Below, piece after piece: positions 34,741 through 42,860 of a DNA stretch of 64,000 bases (its first letter is position 1; the number at the start of each line of letters is the position of its first letter). Both the position numbers and the translations under genes were made by a program. This DNA comes from Pseudomonas sp. Root71 (GTDB lineage: Bacteria; Pseudomonadota; Gammaproteobacteria; Pseudomonadales; Pseudomonadaceae), in assembly GCF_001429045.1 (NCBI RefSeq), contig NZ_LMHY01000029.1, forward strand, positions 194,936 through 258,935, read 5' to 3'. Under the pieces are notes generated by a model. That model saw nothing but the letters and a program-made list of their open reading frames with translations. It ran no database searches and was not told where the DNA came from.

Positions 34741-34782
34741 TCTACTGGGTATCTGCCTCAAGACCCAAGGAACCCTCTGCTC

Positions 34783-36432
34783 ATGACCCAGCCAACGCGC
34801 GGTGCAATTCATGAATTGTTCACCCTCCTCAAACCGTTCCGGCTCGTCGTCAGTCTGTCGATCCTCCTGGGCATGGTGGGTGGCCTGAGCGTCACGGTGT
34901 TGCTGGCCACGATCAACAACGCGCTGCACTCGGCCGATGGCCTGACCCAAGGCGTGGTCGCGCTGTTCGGCGGCCTGTGCCTGCTGGCCCTGGGCAGCTC
35001 GATCTGTTCGGACATCGGCACCAACTACGTCGGCCAGCACATCATTGCCCGGCTGCGCAAAGAACTTGGGGAAAAGGTGCTTTCAGCGCCCATCGAGCAG
35101 ATCGAGCGCTACCGCAGCCACCGCTTGATCCCGGTGCTGACCCACGACGTCGACACCATCAGCGATTTCGCCTTCGCCTTCGCGCCGCTGGCGATTTCCC
35201 TGACCGTGACCCTTGGCTGCATGGGTTACCTGGCGATGCTGTCGTGGCCGATGTTCCTGATGATGGTGCTGGCGATTGCCATCGGCACCGGCATCCAGTT
35301 CTTCGCCCAGGGCAAGGGCATCCAGGGTTTCATGGCCGCCCGCGACGCCGAGGACGATCTGCAAAAGCACTACAACGCCATTGCCGGCGGCGCCAAGGAG
35401 TTGCGCATCCACCGCCCGCGCCGTCAGCGCATGTTCGTCAAGGGCATCCAGGGCACCGCCGATTTCATCTGTAACACCCAGGTGCGTTCGATCAACACCT
35501 TCGTGATCGCCAAGACCCTGGGCTCGATGCTGTTCTTCGTGGTGATCGGCCTGGCACTGGCCCTGCAATCGTTCTGGCCCAGCGCCGACCAGGCGGTGAT
35601 GAGCGGCTTCGTGCTGGTGCTGCTGTACATGAAAGGCCCGATCGAGCATCTGGTCAGCACCTTGCCGATCGTCAGCCGGGCACGCATTGCCTTTCGCCGC
35701 ATTGCCGAACTGTCGAGCCAGTTTTCCTCCCCCGAGCCGCACCTGCTGCTCAACGACAAAGGCACCCCGCCGACCGTGGTCAACCGCCTGCAACTGGACC
35801 ACGTCAGCTACGCCTTCCCCGCCGCACCGGGCAGTGACGCGTTTCGCCTGGGCCCGGTGAACCTGACCATCGAGCAAGGCGAGATCATTTTCATCGTCGG
35901 TGAAAACGGCTGCGGCAAGACCACCCTGATCAAGTTGCTGCTGGGCCTCTACGCGCCGCAACAGGGTTCGATCCTGCTCAACGGCCAAGGCATCGACGCG
36001 CACAATCGCGACGACTACCGCCAATTGTTCACCACGATCTTTGCCGATTACTACCTGTTCGATGACGTGGTCCAGGGCGACCAGCACATCCCCGAAGATG
36101 CCAACCAATACCTGCAACGGCTGGAGATCGCGCACAAGGTCAGCGTCAGGGACGGCAGCTTCACCACCACCGACCTGTCCACCGGCCAGCGCAAGCGCCT
36201 GGCGCTGGTCAATGCCTGGCTGGAAGAACGCCCGGTGCTGGTGTTCGACGAATGGGCCGCCGACCAGGACCCGACCTTCCGCCGCATCTTCTACACCGAG
36301 CTGCTGCCCGACCTCAAACGCCTGGGCAAGACCATCATCGTCATCTCCCACGACGACCGCTATTTCGACATGGCCGATCAACTGGTGCGCATGGAATCGG
36401 GGCGGGTCGTCACCGAGCGCGCAACCGCCTGA
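34783..36432 (+). CDS. pvdE: PvdE, ABC exporter of the pyoverdine precursor
   Basis: A 549-residue half-size ABC exporter that moves the acylated ferribactin precursor from cytoplasm to periplasm. Six hydrophobic helices lie in residues 15-305, with the coupling region IARLRKELGEKVLSAPIEQI. The ATPase domain has Walker A VGENGCGKTTLIKLL (near 373), a signature reading LSTGQRKRLALV, Walker B VLVFDEWAADQDP and switch His in VISHDDRY. The DEWAADQDP variant is typical of the PvdE/SyrD group of cyclic-peptide exporters. Start ATG at 34783 after AAGGAA. It has its own PvdS promoter and precedes fpvA. Confidence 0.94.
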   Translation: MTQPTRGAIHELFTLLKPFRLVVSLSILLGMVGGLSVTVLLATINNALHSADGLTQGVVALFGGLCLLALGSSICSDIGTNYVGQHIIARLRKELGEKVLSAPIEQIERYRSHRLIPVLTHDVDTISDFAFAFAPLAISLTVTLGCMGYLAMLSWPMFLMMVLAIAIGTGIQFFAQGKGIQGFMAARDAEDDLQKHYNAIAGGAKELRIHRPRRQRMFVKGIQGTADFICNTQVRSINTFVIAKTLGSMLFFVVIGLALALQSFWPSADQAVMSGFVLVLLYMKGPIEHLVSTLPIVSRARIAFRRIAELSSQFSSPEPHLLLNDKGTPPTVVNRLQLDHVSYAFPAAPGSDAFRLGPVNLTIEQGEIIFIVGENGCGKTTLIKLLLGLYAPQQGSILLNGQGIDAHNRDDYRQLFTTIFADYYLFDDVVQGDQHIPEDANQYLQRLEIAHKVSVRDGSFTTTDLSTGQRKRLALVNAWLEERPVLVFDEWAADQDPTFRRIFYTELLPDLKRLGKTIIVISHDDRYFDMADQLVRMESGRVVTERATA

Positions 36433-36500
36433 GTGCCGTTGCCCCACGCAAATCATTGTTTTTTAGAGTTTGTTTTCCGGTTTATGCAACGTGGTCCGTC

Positions 36501-36520
36501 TAATAATAATTATCATTAAC
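36501..36520 (+). promoter_or_regulatory. Fur box upstream of fpvA
   Basis: TAATAATAATTATCATTAAC closely matches the Fur consensus (GATAATGATAATCATTATC), about 40 bases before the fpvA start. It implies iron repression of the receptor gene. Confidence 0.8.
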
Positions 36521-36558
36521 TAAAAAACTGCACACACCCTTCTGGAGCGATTCGAGCA

Positions 36559-38976
36559 ATGCAAAGCCTTACTCTGTCCCGCGCCCCCTTGGCCTTAGCC
36601 ATCGAACGGCAAAAGAAACTCCGAACGGTCGTGCCGGGCGCGTTGCTGACCCTGTTGCTGCTGGGTACGTCCCAGGTCGAGGCAGCCCCGGTGAACGTCA
36701 ATGTACCGGCTCAGTCGCTGGCCAGCGCATTGCGCCAACTGGGCCAGCAGACCAATCTGCAGATTCTCTACAGCCAGGACATGGTCAACGGCATCAAGTC
36801 CACGGCGGTGTCCGGCAACATGGAACCGGAACAGGCACTGAAAACCTTGCTGCTGGGGAGCGGCATCAATTTTCAGTTGAATGGCAACACCGTATCGCTG
36901 GTGCCATCGGCCGGTGACTCCAGTGCACTGCAACTGGGTGCGACGTCCATCACCGGCGTGGCGCTGGGGCCGACCACCGAAGGCTCGCACTCCTACACCA
37001 GCGATGAAGTGACCATCGGCAAAGGCAACATCAAGCTCAAGGACATCCCGCAGTCGGTGTCCGTCGTCACGCGCCAGCGCATGGACGACCAGAACCTCAA
37101 CAGCTTGCAGGACGCCATGCGCCAGGTCACCGGCGTGACCATCAAGACCTACAACTCCGGCTCCAGCCTCAACGACGTCTATATGCGGGGCTTCCTCGTC
37201 GACCAGGTGCAGGTCGACGGCGTCTCGCAGCCCACCGGCCAGGGCGACATGGCCACCAGCTTCGACCTGGCGATGTACGACCGCATCGAAGTGCTGCGCG
37301 GCCCGTCGGGCCTGTACCAGGGCGCGGGCGAACCCGGCGGTACGATCAACGTGGTGCGCAAGCGCGCCCTGAGCAAATTCGCCCTCGGTGGCGAACTGGC
37401 CGCCGGCTCCTACGATCGCTACCGTTCTTCGGTGGACGTCACCGGCCCGTTGAACGAACAGGGCACCGTGCGCGGTCGTTTCATCACCGCCTACGAGAAC
37501 AACCAGTCCTTCGTCGACTACGCGCAGAACGAACGCCCGATGGTCTACGGTCGCCTGGAATTCGACCTCGACCCGGCCACCACCCTGTCGGTCGGTGGCG
37601 CTTACCAGAAGAACAACTCTACCCCGGCCTTCGGCCTGCCGGCCTACGCCGACGGCTCATTGCTCGACGTGCCGCGCTCGACCTTCGTCGATGCCAAGTG
37701 GAACACCCTCAACGAAAAAGTCTGGGAGTCCTTCGCCGAACTCGACCACGAACTGGACAACGGCGGTCAGTTCAAGACCACCCTGACCTACCGCGACGCC
37801 GAAACCCCGGAGCGTAACTTCACCTGGGCCGACGGCGCGGTCGACCCGGCCACCGGTGACAGCTGGGCCGTGGCCTACGACTACTACACCCACATCAAGA
37901 CCGTCGGCGTCGACAGCTTCGTCACCACGCCGTTCGAGTTCGCCGATCGCCGCCACGAGTTCACCGTGGGCGCCGAATACCAGCACCTGGACAAGGACTT
38001 CACCTACGGCGGCGGCGAGTACTTCCCGATCAACGTGTTCAATCCGGACAGCATCGACATTCCCCGCAACGACTATGCCCACGTCAACGGCAACTGGTCC
38101 AAGTCCGATCAGTACGGCGTCTACACCCGCGCCAAGATCAACGTCACCGACTGGCTCGATGTCATCGGCGGCAGCCGCGTCACCTGGTACGAAAGCGATG
38201 CGAAGAACGCCAACGCCTTCTTCAACAACTTCGGCGAAGCCCACACCAGCATCAACCGCAAGGTCGTGCCGTACGGCGCCATCATCGGCAAGATCACCCC
38301 TGAACTGTCGACCTACTTCAGCTACACCGGCGTGTTCAAACCGCAGAGCGAAATCGGCACAAACGGCGAGCCGGTCGGCCCGCGCGAAGGCAAGCAGTAC
38401 GAAATCGGCCTCAAGCGCGAGTTCTACGACGGTCGCCTGAACGCCAGCATCGCCGCCTTTCGCATCTACGATGAAAACCGCGCCGAATACGACAACAACT
38501 CCGGTGCCTACATGACCGAAGGCAAGGCCCGCAGCCAGGGCTGGGAAACCGAGTTGAGCGGCAACCTGACCGACAACTGGAGCATCGTCACCGGTTACGC
38601 CTTCACCTCCACCAAGTTCCTGGACGGCGATCAGGCCAACAAAGGCAAGACCTTCAGCACCATCACACCCAAGCACAACTACAACCTGTGGACCAAGTAC
38701 GAGTTCACCGACGGTGCGCTCAAGGACTTCAGCGTCGCCGGTGGCGTGCGTGTGGTCAGCGACACCTACTACCAGCGTGACGTGAAGTTCAAACAAGGCG
38801 GCTATGCCGTGACCTCGGCCCAGGTCGGCTACAAGTTCAACGAACACCTGTCGTCGACACTGACCGCCAACAACCTGTTCGACCGCAAGTACTACGACCG
38901 CGTCGACGCCTCCTGGGGCACCAACTTCTACGGCGACCCGCGCACCCTGACCCTGAGCTTGCGCGCGCAGTATTGA
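36559..38976 (+). CDS. fpvA: FpvA, TonB-dependent ferripyoverdine receptor with signalling domain
   Basis: An 805-residue outer-membrane receptor. A signal peptide of about 44 residues ends near QVEAAP. The STN signalling domain follows at about 50-125 (NVPAQSLASALRQLGQQTNL, SGNMEPEQALKTLLLGSGIN), which contacts the anti-sigma factor. The plug begins near 150 (IPQSVSVVTRQRMDDQNLNS, then RGPSGLYQGAGEPGGTINVV). The barrel ends with DPRTLTLSLRAQY. The order pvdE-fpvA matches P. aeruginosa. Ligand specificity should match the peptide made by the nearby synthetases. A Fur box lies upstream, and a strong hairpin follows the stop. Regulation by FpvI is expected from the family. Confidence 0.92.
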   Translation: MQSLTLSRAPLALAIERQKKLRTVVPGALLTLLLLGTSQVEAAPVNVNVPAQSLASALRQLGQQTNLQILYSQDMVNGIKSTAVSGNMEPEQALKTLLLGSGINFQLNGNTVSLVPSAGDSSALQLGATSITGVALGPTTEGSHSYTSDEVTIGKGNIKLKDIPQSVSVVTRQRMDDQNLNSLQDAMRQVTGVTIKTYNSGSSLNDVYMRGFLVDQVQVDGVSQPTGQGDMATSFDLAMYDRIEVLRGPSGLYQGAGEPGGTINVVRKRALSKFALGGELAAGSYDRYRSSVDVTGPLNEQGTVRGRFITAYENNQSFVDYAQNERPMVYGRLEFDLDPATTLSVGGAYQKNNSTPAFGLPAYADGSLLDVPRSTFVDAKWNTLNEKVWESFAELDHELDNGGQFKTTLTYRDAETPERNFTWADGAVDPATGDSWAVAYDYYTHIKTVGVDSFVTTPFEFADRRHEFTVGAEYQHLDKDFTYGGGEYFPINVFNPDSIDIPRNDYAHVNGNWSKSDQYGVYTRAKINVTDWLDVIGGSRVTWYESDAKNANAFFNNFGEAHTSINRKVVPYGAIIGKITPELSTYFSYTGVFKPQSEIGTNGEPVGPREGKQYEIGLKREFYDGRLNASIAAFRIYDENRAEYDNNSGAYMTEGKARSQGWETELSGNLTDNWSIVTGYAFTSTKFLDGDQANKGKTFSTITPKHNYNLWTKYEFTDGALKDFSVAGGVRVVSDTYYQRDVKFKQGGYAVTSAQVGYKFNEHLSSTLTANNLFDRKYYDRVDASWGTNFYGDPRTLTLSLRAQY

Positions 38977-39006
38977 TTGCCGGCAGCCTCAACAGCCACA
39001 CCCCAC

Positions 39007-39026
39007 CCGGGCCGCTTGCGGCCCGG
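39007..39026 (+). terminator. Hairpin after fpvA
   Basis: CCGGGCCGC-TT-GCGGCCCGG is a perfect 9-bp stem 31 bases past the fpvA stop. There is no clear U-run, so it is a probable rather than certain intrinsic terminator. Confidence 0.6.
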
Positions 39027-39077
39027 TGCTGATTCGCTGACGAACCGCAAAGGTAATGCGTGTTTGTTGCGCCGGCT

Positions 39078-39584
39078 TCAGGAGTCGACCTTGCGCTCGT
39101 GCGCGGCGGTCCTGAGTTGCTCGGTATCGACGCGGACAAACGTGGAGTCCCCGACAGCGGTCAGGACATCCCCGGCGAAGATCTCGCAGATGACCCGGCT
39201 TTTGCGCCCGACCTCCCCCTCGACTCTGGCACGCAGTGTCAGGGGGACACCCATCGGGGTGGGCTTTATGTACTTGATGCCCAGGTTACCGGTGACGCAA
39301 GTGATGTGGGGCAAGCTGCCCACCTCGCGTTGCTCTGCCCGGTAGTGATAAGCCATCGCCGCCCAGTTGGAGTGGCAATCGACCAGCATCGCGATCAAAC
39401 CGCCGTAAACCAGCCCCGGCCAACCGCAGTACTTTTCATCCGGCATATGCTGCGCCATGACATGCACCCCGTCTTCATGCCAGAAGCTCTTGATGTGCAG
39501 CCCGTGCGGGTTCTGGCTGCCGCAGCCATAACAAACGCCTTCAGGCGCGGCGAGGTCTTGAAGCGAAGTGTCCTGCGTGGTCAT
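39078..39584 (-). CDS. Hotdog-fold thioesterase (PaaI-like)
   Basis: A 168-residue hotdog-fold protein. The helix motif reads GLVYGGLIAMLVDCHSNWAA, with the Asp that is typical of PaaI-like acyl-CoA thioesterases. The strand region reads YIKPTPMGVPLTLRARV. The N-terminus carries a GVCYGCGSQNPHGL segment common in one branch of this family. The substrate is unknown. It converges with fpvA and is the first of a block of genes separating fpvA from the peptide synthetases; there is no specific reason to tie it to pyoverdine. Confidence 0.82.
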   Translation of the reverse strand: MTTQDTSLQDLAAPEGVCYGCGSQNPHGLHIKSFWHEDGVHVMAQHMPDEKYCGWPGLVYGGLIAMLVDCHSNWAAMAYHYRAEQREVGSLPHITCVTGNLGIKYIKPTPMGVPLTLRARVEGEVGRKSRVICEIFAGDVLTAVGDSTFVRVDTEQLRTAAHERKVDS

Positions 39585-39650
39585 ACCGTGTTCATCCTTA
39601 TTACCGGGTGGTTGAAAGCGGACCGGGTCACCCCGGCCCGCAGCGCCTGA

Positions 39651-40187
39651 TCAATATTGGCAGAAGCGAATCCGGTTGCCGAACGGGTCGTAGACTTGCA
39701 GCTCTTTGCCCCAGCCCTGCTGGACAATATCAGGGCGTCCATACCCGTAGCGCTTGCCCTGCAATTCGTCCCTGAGCAGTTCGATGTTTTGCATGGGCAC
39801 GAACACCGTCGAGCCCGGGCTGGCATCACCGTGATGCTCGGAAAGGTGCAGTTGCAGGCCGTCGCGACTGATGCCCAGGTACAGCGGCAGATCAGCCTCG
39901 AAACGATGCTCGAACTCGACGCTGAACCCGAGGAAATCCAGATAGAACTCGCGCGCCTTGGCTTCGTCGAAACTGCGCAGAATTGGAATGGGTTTGTCGA
40001 AAGTCACAGCAGGCGTGGACGGCGTACTTGCCTGGGAAAGCATCGCCGACGCGGTGTTCCAGTCCTTGTAGCCCAGTTGTTGCGCGACCAGTTCCAGCGC
40101 GGTGGAATGGGTCACCGCCTGATTGCGCTCCTCCAGCGAGGCGCGCAACTGTTTGGCCATTTGCTTGGCTTGCTCGATTGAAAACAT
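39651..40187 (-). CDS. Glyoxalase/bleomycin-resistance superfamily protein
   Basis: A 178-residue protein. A helical N-terminal segment (EQAKQMAKQLRASLEERNQA up to about 60, with GYKDWNTASAML) precedes one VOC domain at about 60-178: PILRSFDEAKAREFYLDFLG, LHLSEHHGDASPGS, VYDPFGNRIRFCQY. This composite occurs in a group annotated as glyoxalase superfamily protein. Function is unknown, with bleomycin-binding-type resistance one possibility. Start ATG at 40187 follows AGGAG. Confidence 0.82.
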   Translation of the reverse strand: MFSIEQAKQMAKQLRASLEERNQAVTHSTALELVAQQLGYKDWNTASAMLSQASTPSTPAVTFDKPIPILRSFDEAKAREFYLDFLGFSVEFEHRFEADLPLYLGISRDGLQLHLSEHHGDASPGSTVFVPMQNIELLRDELQGKRYGYGRPDIVQQGWGKELQVYDPFGNRIRFCQY

Positions 40188-40351
40188 GACTGCTCCTGTA
40201 GCCGAGATGCCTTGGTGCTCGCATTGCCAAACCTCGACCGTCAAGAGAGGCGACAGGGTTCGTACAAGAAGGAGATGCTTTCACCTTTCCCAACGGGAGC
40301 GAGCGGCGGGCAGCATCGGGCCGAGGCCGATCATACATAGCCACTGCCGAG

Positions 40352-40798
40352 TTATGAAGTGGGCTTCACATGTGTCGCATAATCATCCTGGATCGGCTGG
40401 AACCCGCAGCGCAGGTAAAAGGCAGCGCCCTCGGGGGTGTCCGTGGACAGTCGCACACTGCGAAAATGCCCGGACGCCAAATCCAGAAGCTGCTGCACCA
40501 GCGCTTTACCCACGTTCTGGCCCCTTGATGCACGGGCGACGTACACCCGCCGTAATCTCCCTACGCCGGGTTCGGAAAATGGATCGGATGAAAGACCTCC
40601 AACGGCTATCAGCCGCCCGTTGTAAAACACCCCCAACAGGCACTCACCCTGCTCATCGAATCGATTGGCGCCGCTTTCCCATTCCGCAATCAATCGGGTG
40701 AGGAACCTGAAGCCTTCTGCAACGGCCTGCGCTTCCAGCTCGCGGATTTGCGGTGCGAGCCCAGAGATTTTACATATCACCCATTCGTCCATTGACAT
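40352..40798 (-). CDS. GNAT-family N-acetyltransferase
   Basis: A 148-residue GNAT enzyme. The acetyl-CoA-binding loop appears as VARASRGQNVGKALVQQLLD (near 90-109), preceded by the strand GRLRRVYV, and the C-terminal part reads FYLRCGFQPIQDD. The substrate is unknown. The ATG at 40798 lacks a clear ribosome site and the ATG at 40792 is equally possible. On its upstream side lies a 560-base stretch with no other gene until the DUF6124-like gene. Confidence 0.85.
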   Translation of the reverse strand: MSMDEWVICKISGLAPQIRELEAQAVAEGFRFLTRLIAEWESGANRFDEQGECLLGVFYNGRLIAVGGLSSDPFSEPGVGRLRRVYVARASRGQNVGKALVQQLLDLASGHFRSVRLSTDTPEGAAFYLRCGFQPIQDDYATHVKPTS

Positions 40799-41106
40799 TG
40801 CGTTTTGACTCGATGAGGGCTCGCATAATGACCTCCAGAGCCGCTGCCGTCATTGGCAATGATGAATGTGGGTTAGCCGACCATTGCGTCGCGTCAGATC
40901 GTAAGGGCTGTACTTCCGAGGGCCAACCGCAAACTCTCGTAGGATTCTTCCTGCCGACTCCGAGGATTCCAACGCTCTCTGACAAGGCATGACAGCAGGT
41001 TAAAAACCACTCGATAGCGCCTGTTTAAGCGGCCTACAGGTTACTTCGTGAAAGCCACAACGCCTTGCGTCGTTGCCTACAGGTACGCCAGAATCCGCCG
41101 GCTTGT
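40799..41106. other. Intergenic stretch, no supported gene
   Basis: Short overlapping reading frames exist on both strands (for example near 40770-40992), but none has a ribosome site or recognisable similarity. A run such as ACGCCTTGCGTCGTTGCC near 41050 may form the beginning of the structured element downstream. Nothing else is visible. Confidence 0.4.
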
Positions 41107-41356
41107 GCGCCTTGGGGGTCGTCGGTAACTTGAGCCCGTCACTGATTGTCAGTGATCGGGTTTAGTAGCCCGTGGTTACTCAAGGCGCATAGCCCATCAA
41201 ACAGTCAGGTATCCCATCCCTGCACTTTATGGTGGCTGTGTGCAGGGCGCCCTCGGGCGCGCCGGCTCCTTGGGTCCCCGGTCTACTAACCTGCGCACAG
41301 CTACCACCCTTCTTATTAGTAGAGAAGCGGTGGTAGCTCATACTTACAGGACCCAA
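41107..41356 (+). ncRNA. Candidate structured leader RNA with mutually exclusive hairpins
   Basis: An unnamed, highly structured region that ends at the start of the DUF6124-like gene. A 5' module is closed by GCGCCTTG (41107-41114) with CAAGGCGC (41181-41188) and contains a CACTGA-TTG-TCAGTG hairpin with outer CCCG/CGGG. Next come three competing pairings. The first is CCCTGCAC (41218-41225) with GTGCAGGG (41240-41247). The second is 41231-41245 with 41291-41308. The third is AGCTACCACC (41299-41308) with GGTGGTAGCT (41329-41338), extended by CTTCT/AGAAG. In addition TTGGGTCC (41270-41277) is fully complementary to GGACCCAA (41349-41356), which overlaps the ribosome site. Found by eye; no known family is recognised. 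Confidence 0.5.
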
Positions 41357-41359
41357 ATC

Positions 41360-41641
41360 ATGTTCAAAGTTACTCCGAATCCGCCGGACTCCGAGCCGGG
41401 CGCCAACATCATGGCCACCCCGCGCACACCCAGCACCATGTTCATCGTGAACCCCGAACTCAGTACCGAAACCCTGCTGGTGCATGCCTGCGAATCGCTG
41501 GCGTCGGCCAATGTCATGGCCAACGATCTGGTGGATCATCTGGAGGGGACAAGCCGCAATGCGCTGCTGGGGATTGCGCAGGTGATCATGTTGGGGGAAC
41601 TGGCGGTGAATCGGGCGCTGGATCGGCTTGATCCGCCCTGA
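41360..41641 (+). CDS. Small DUF6124-like protein of Pseudomonas
   Basis: A 93-residue protein beginning MFKVTPNPPDSEPGANIMAT, with a C-terminal helical part (LLVHACESLASANVMANDLV, then IAQVIMLGELAVNRALDRL). This matches a small family common in fluorescens-group genomes, annotated as DUF6124/DUF3077, of unknown function. From memory, family members are usually nearer 120 residues, with a central segment around a KKLHEAAERALD-like motif. That segment is missing here. The ribosome site ACAGGA is eight bases before ATG 41360 and lies in a region able to pair with the leader. Converges with the alpha/beta hydrolase across a repeat pair. Confidence 0.7.
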   Translation: MFKVTPNPPDSEPGANIMATPRTPSTMFIVNPELSTETLLVHACESLASANVMANDLVDHLEGTSRNALLGIAQVIMLGELAVNRALDRLDPP

Positions 41642-41665
41642 CCACAATTTCCAGATCACCGATGG

Positions 41666-41758
41666 CCTGTGGGAGCGAGCTTGCTCGCGATGGCGGCGGC
41701 AAATTCAACATTGATGTGTTAGATACACCGCTATCGCGAGCAAGCTCGCTCCCACAGG
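41666..41758. repeat. REP-type palindromic repeat pair (family A)
   Basis: CCTGTGGGAGCGAGCTTGCT ... and AGCAAGCTCGCTCCCACAGG in opposite orientation, between the DUF6124-like gene and the hydrolase. Confidence 0.9.
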
Positions 41759-41802
41759 GATTGCATTTAACTGATCGGCATCCGTACTCCCCTCACAGTG
41801 AA

Positions 41803-42768
41803 TCAGGCCAGGCTCTCGCTGATCTGCGCCGCCAGTTGCGCCAGCATCCCCGGCACTTCCTGGACCATCTCGCCCATGCGCGCAAAGTCGTGGGTCATGC
41901 CGGCCTTTACCTCCAGCACCAAGGGTTGCCCCGCGGCACGCAGTTTCTCGGCCCAGGCCAGGCCTTCGTCGAGCAACGGGTCGTACTCGGCCAGCCACAG
42001 CACCGTCGGCGTCAGCCTTTGCAAACGCTCGGCGTACAGCGGTGAAAAACGCCAGTCGGCGCGGTCGGCCTCGCTGCGTTGGTACTGCTGGTAAAACCAT
42101 TCCAGCGTGGTGGCTTCCAGCAGATAGCCTTCGGCGAACCGCGTAAGAGACGGGCGCTTTTTTACCGCGTCGATCACCGGGTACAGCAACACTTGCAGGC
42201 GCGGCACCAGCGGCCAGCCCAATGGGTCCCGGGCAATGGCGATACACAGCGACGCCACCAGGCTGCCGCCGACGCTGTCCCCCGCCAGCGCAATGCGCCT
42301 CGCGTCCAGCCCCAACGCCTTGGCTCCGGTGATGGCCAGCCAACGGGTGATGTCTTCGGCATCGTTGTAAGCGGTGGGAAAACGGTGTTCCGGCGCCAGG
42401 CGATAGTCCGCCGACAACACGACAAACTCCCCCGCCAACGCAAGGCGCCGGCACAGGGTGTCGTGGGAATCGAGGCTGCCCACCACGTAGCCGCCGCCAT
42501 GCAAGTACAACAACACCGGGCGCGACTCACTGCCCGGTTGTGGTTTGGCGTACAGCCGCGCGTTGAGCAAATGCCCGTCCCGCGCCGCTATGCTGACCGC
42601 CGTCACCGTCAACGTGCCCGTCGGGGCCGCATCGAGCAATTGCGAAGTCTGTTCGAACTGCTGCCGCGCTTCTCCGGGGCTCAGCTCATGCATGGGTTGG
42701 CTTTTGCCGCTGAGGCGGCCGAACTCGGCCAGCTCTAGAAATCCCTCGATGTCCGGGTGCAGTGCCAT
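41803..42768 (-). CDS. Alpha/beta hydrolase, hormone-sensitive-lipase type
   Basis: A 321-residue esterase/lipase-like protein. The oxyanion motif is YLHGGGYVVGS. The nucleophile elbow reads ALAGDSVGGSLVA (Ser in GDSVGG). The acid lies in AEYDPLLDEG and the His in VKAGMTHDFARMG. This places it in the bacterial HSL (type IV) family. I chose ATG at 42768, because the longer frame runs through the terminator of the synthetase operon. It lies just downstream of the terminal peptide synthetase on the same strand but is separated from it by a strong hairpin, so it is probably a separate unit. A role in pyoverdine is not indicated. Confidence 0.86.
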   Translation of the reverse strand: MALHPDIEGFLELAEFGRLSGKSQPMHELSPGEARQQFEQTSQLLDAAPTGTLTVTAVSIAARDGHLLNARLYAKPQPGSESRPVLLYLHGGGYVVGSLDSHDTLCRRLALAGEFVVLSADYRLAPEHRFPTAYNDAEDITRWLAITGAKALGLDARRIALAGDSVGGSLVASLCIAIARDPLGWPLVPRLQVLLYPVIDAVKKRPSLTRFAEGYLLEATTLEWFYQQYQRSEADRADWRFSPLYAERLQRLTPTVLWLAEYDPLLDEGLAWAEKLRAAGQPLVLEVKAGMTHDFARMGEMVQEVPGMLAQLAAQISESLA

Positions 42769-42793
42769 GGGCGGTAGTCTCCAAAAATAAAAA

Positions 42794-42838
42794 GCTCGCC
42801 CAATAAACGAACCGTGAGGACCGTTCATTAGGGCGAGC
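42794..42838. terminator. Bidirectional terminator-like hairpin after the synthetase operon
   Basis: AAAAAGCTCGCCC and GGGCGAGCCTGTTTTT flank a loop of about 29 bases with further pairing (AACGA..TCGTT-like). A-run on one side and T-run on the other make it usable in both directions. It lies 22 bases past the stop of the terminal synthetase gene. Confidence 0.75.
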
Positions 42839-42860
42839 CTGTTTTTGTCGCGGGCAAGCC

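Noticed and set aside
40753..40992. Short overlapping frames on both strands upstream of the GNAT gene
   Set aside because: No ribosome site, partial overlap with the acetyltransferase start, no recognisable family.
8993..41758. Repeated GCGAGC palindromes as a CRISPR array
   Set aside because: Copies are single inverted pairs kilobases apart, with no regular spacing, and no cas genes are present.
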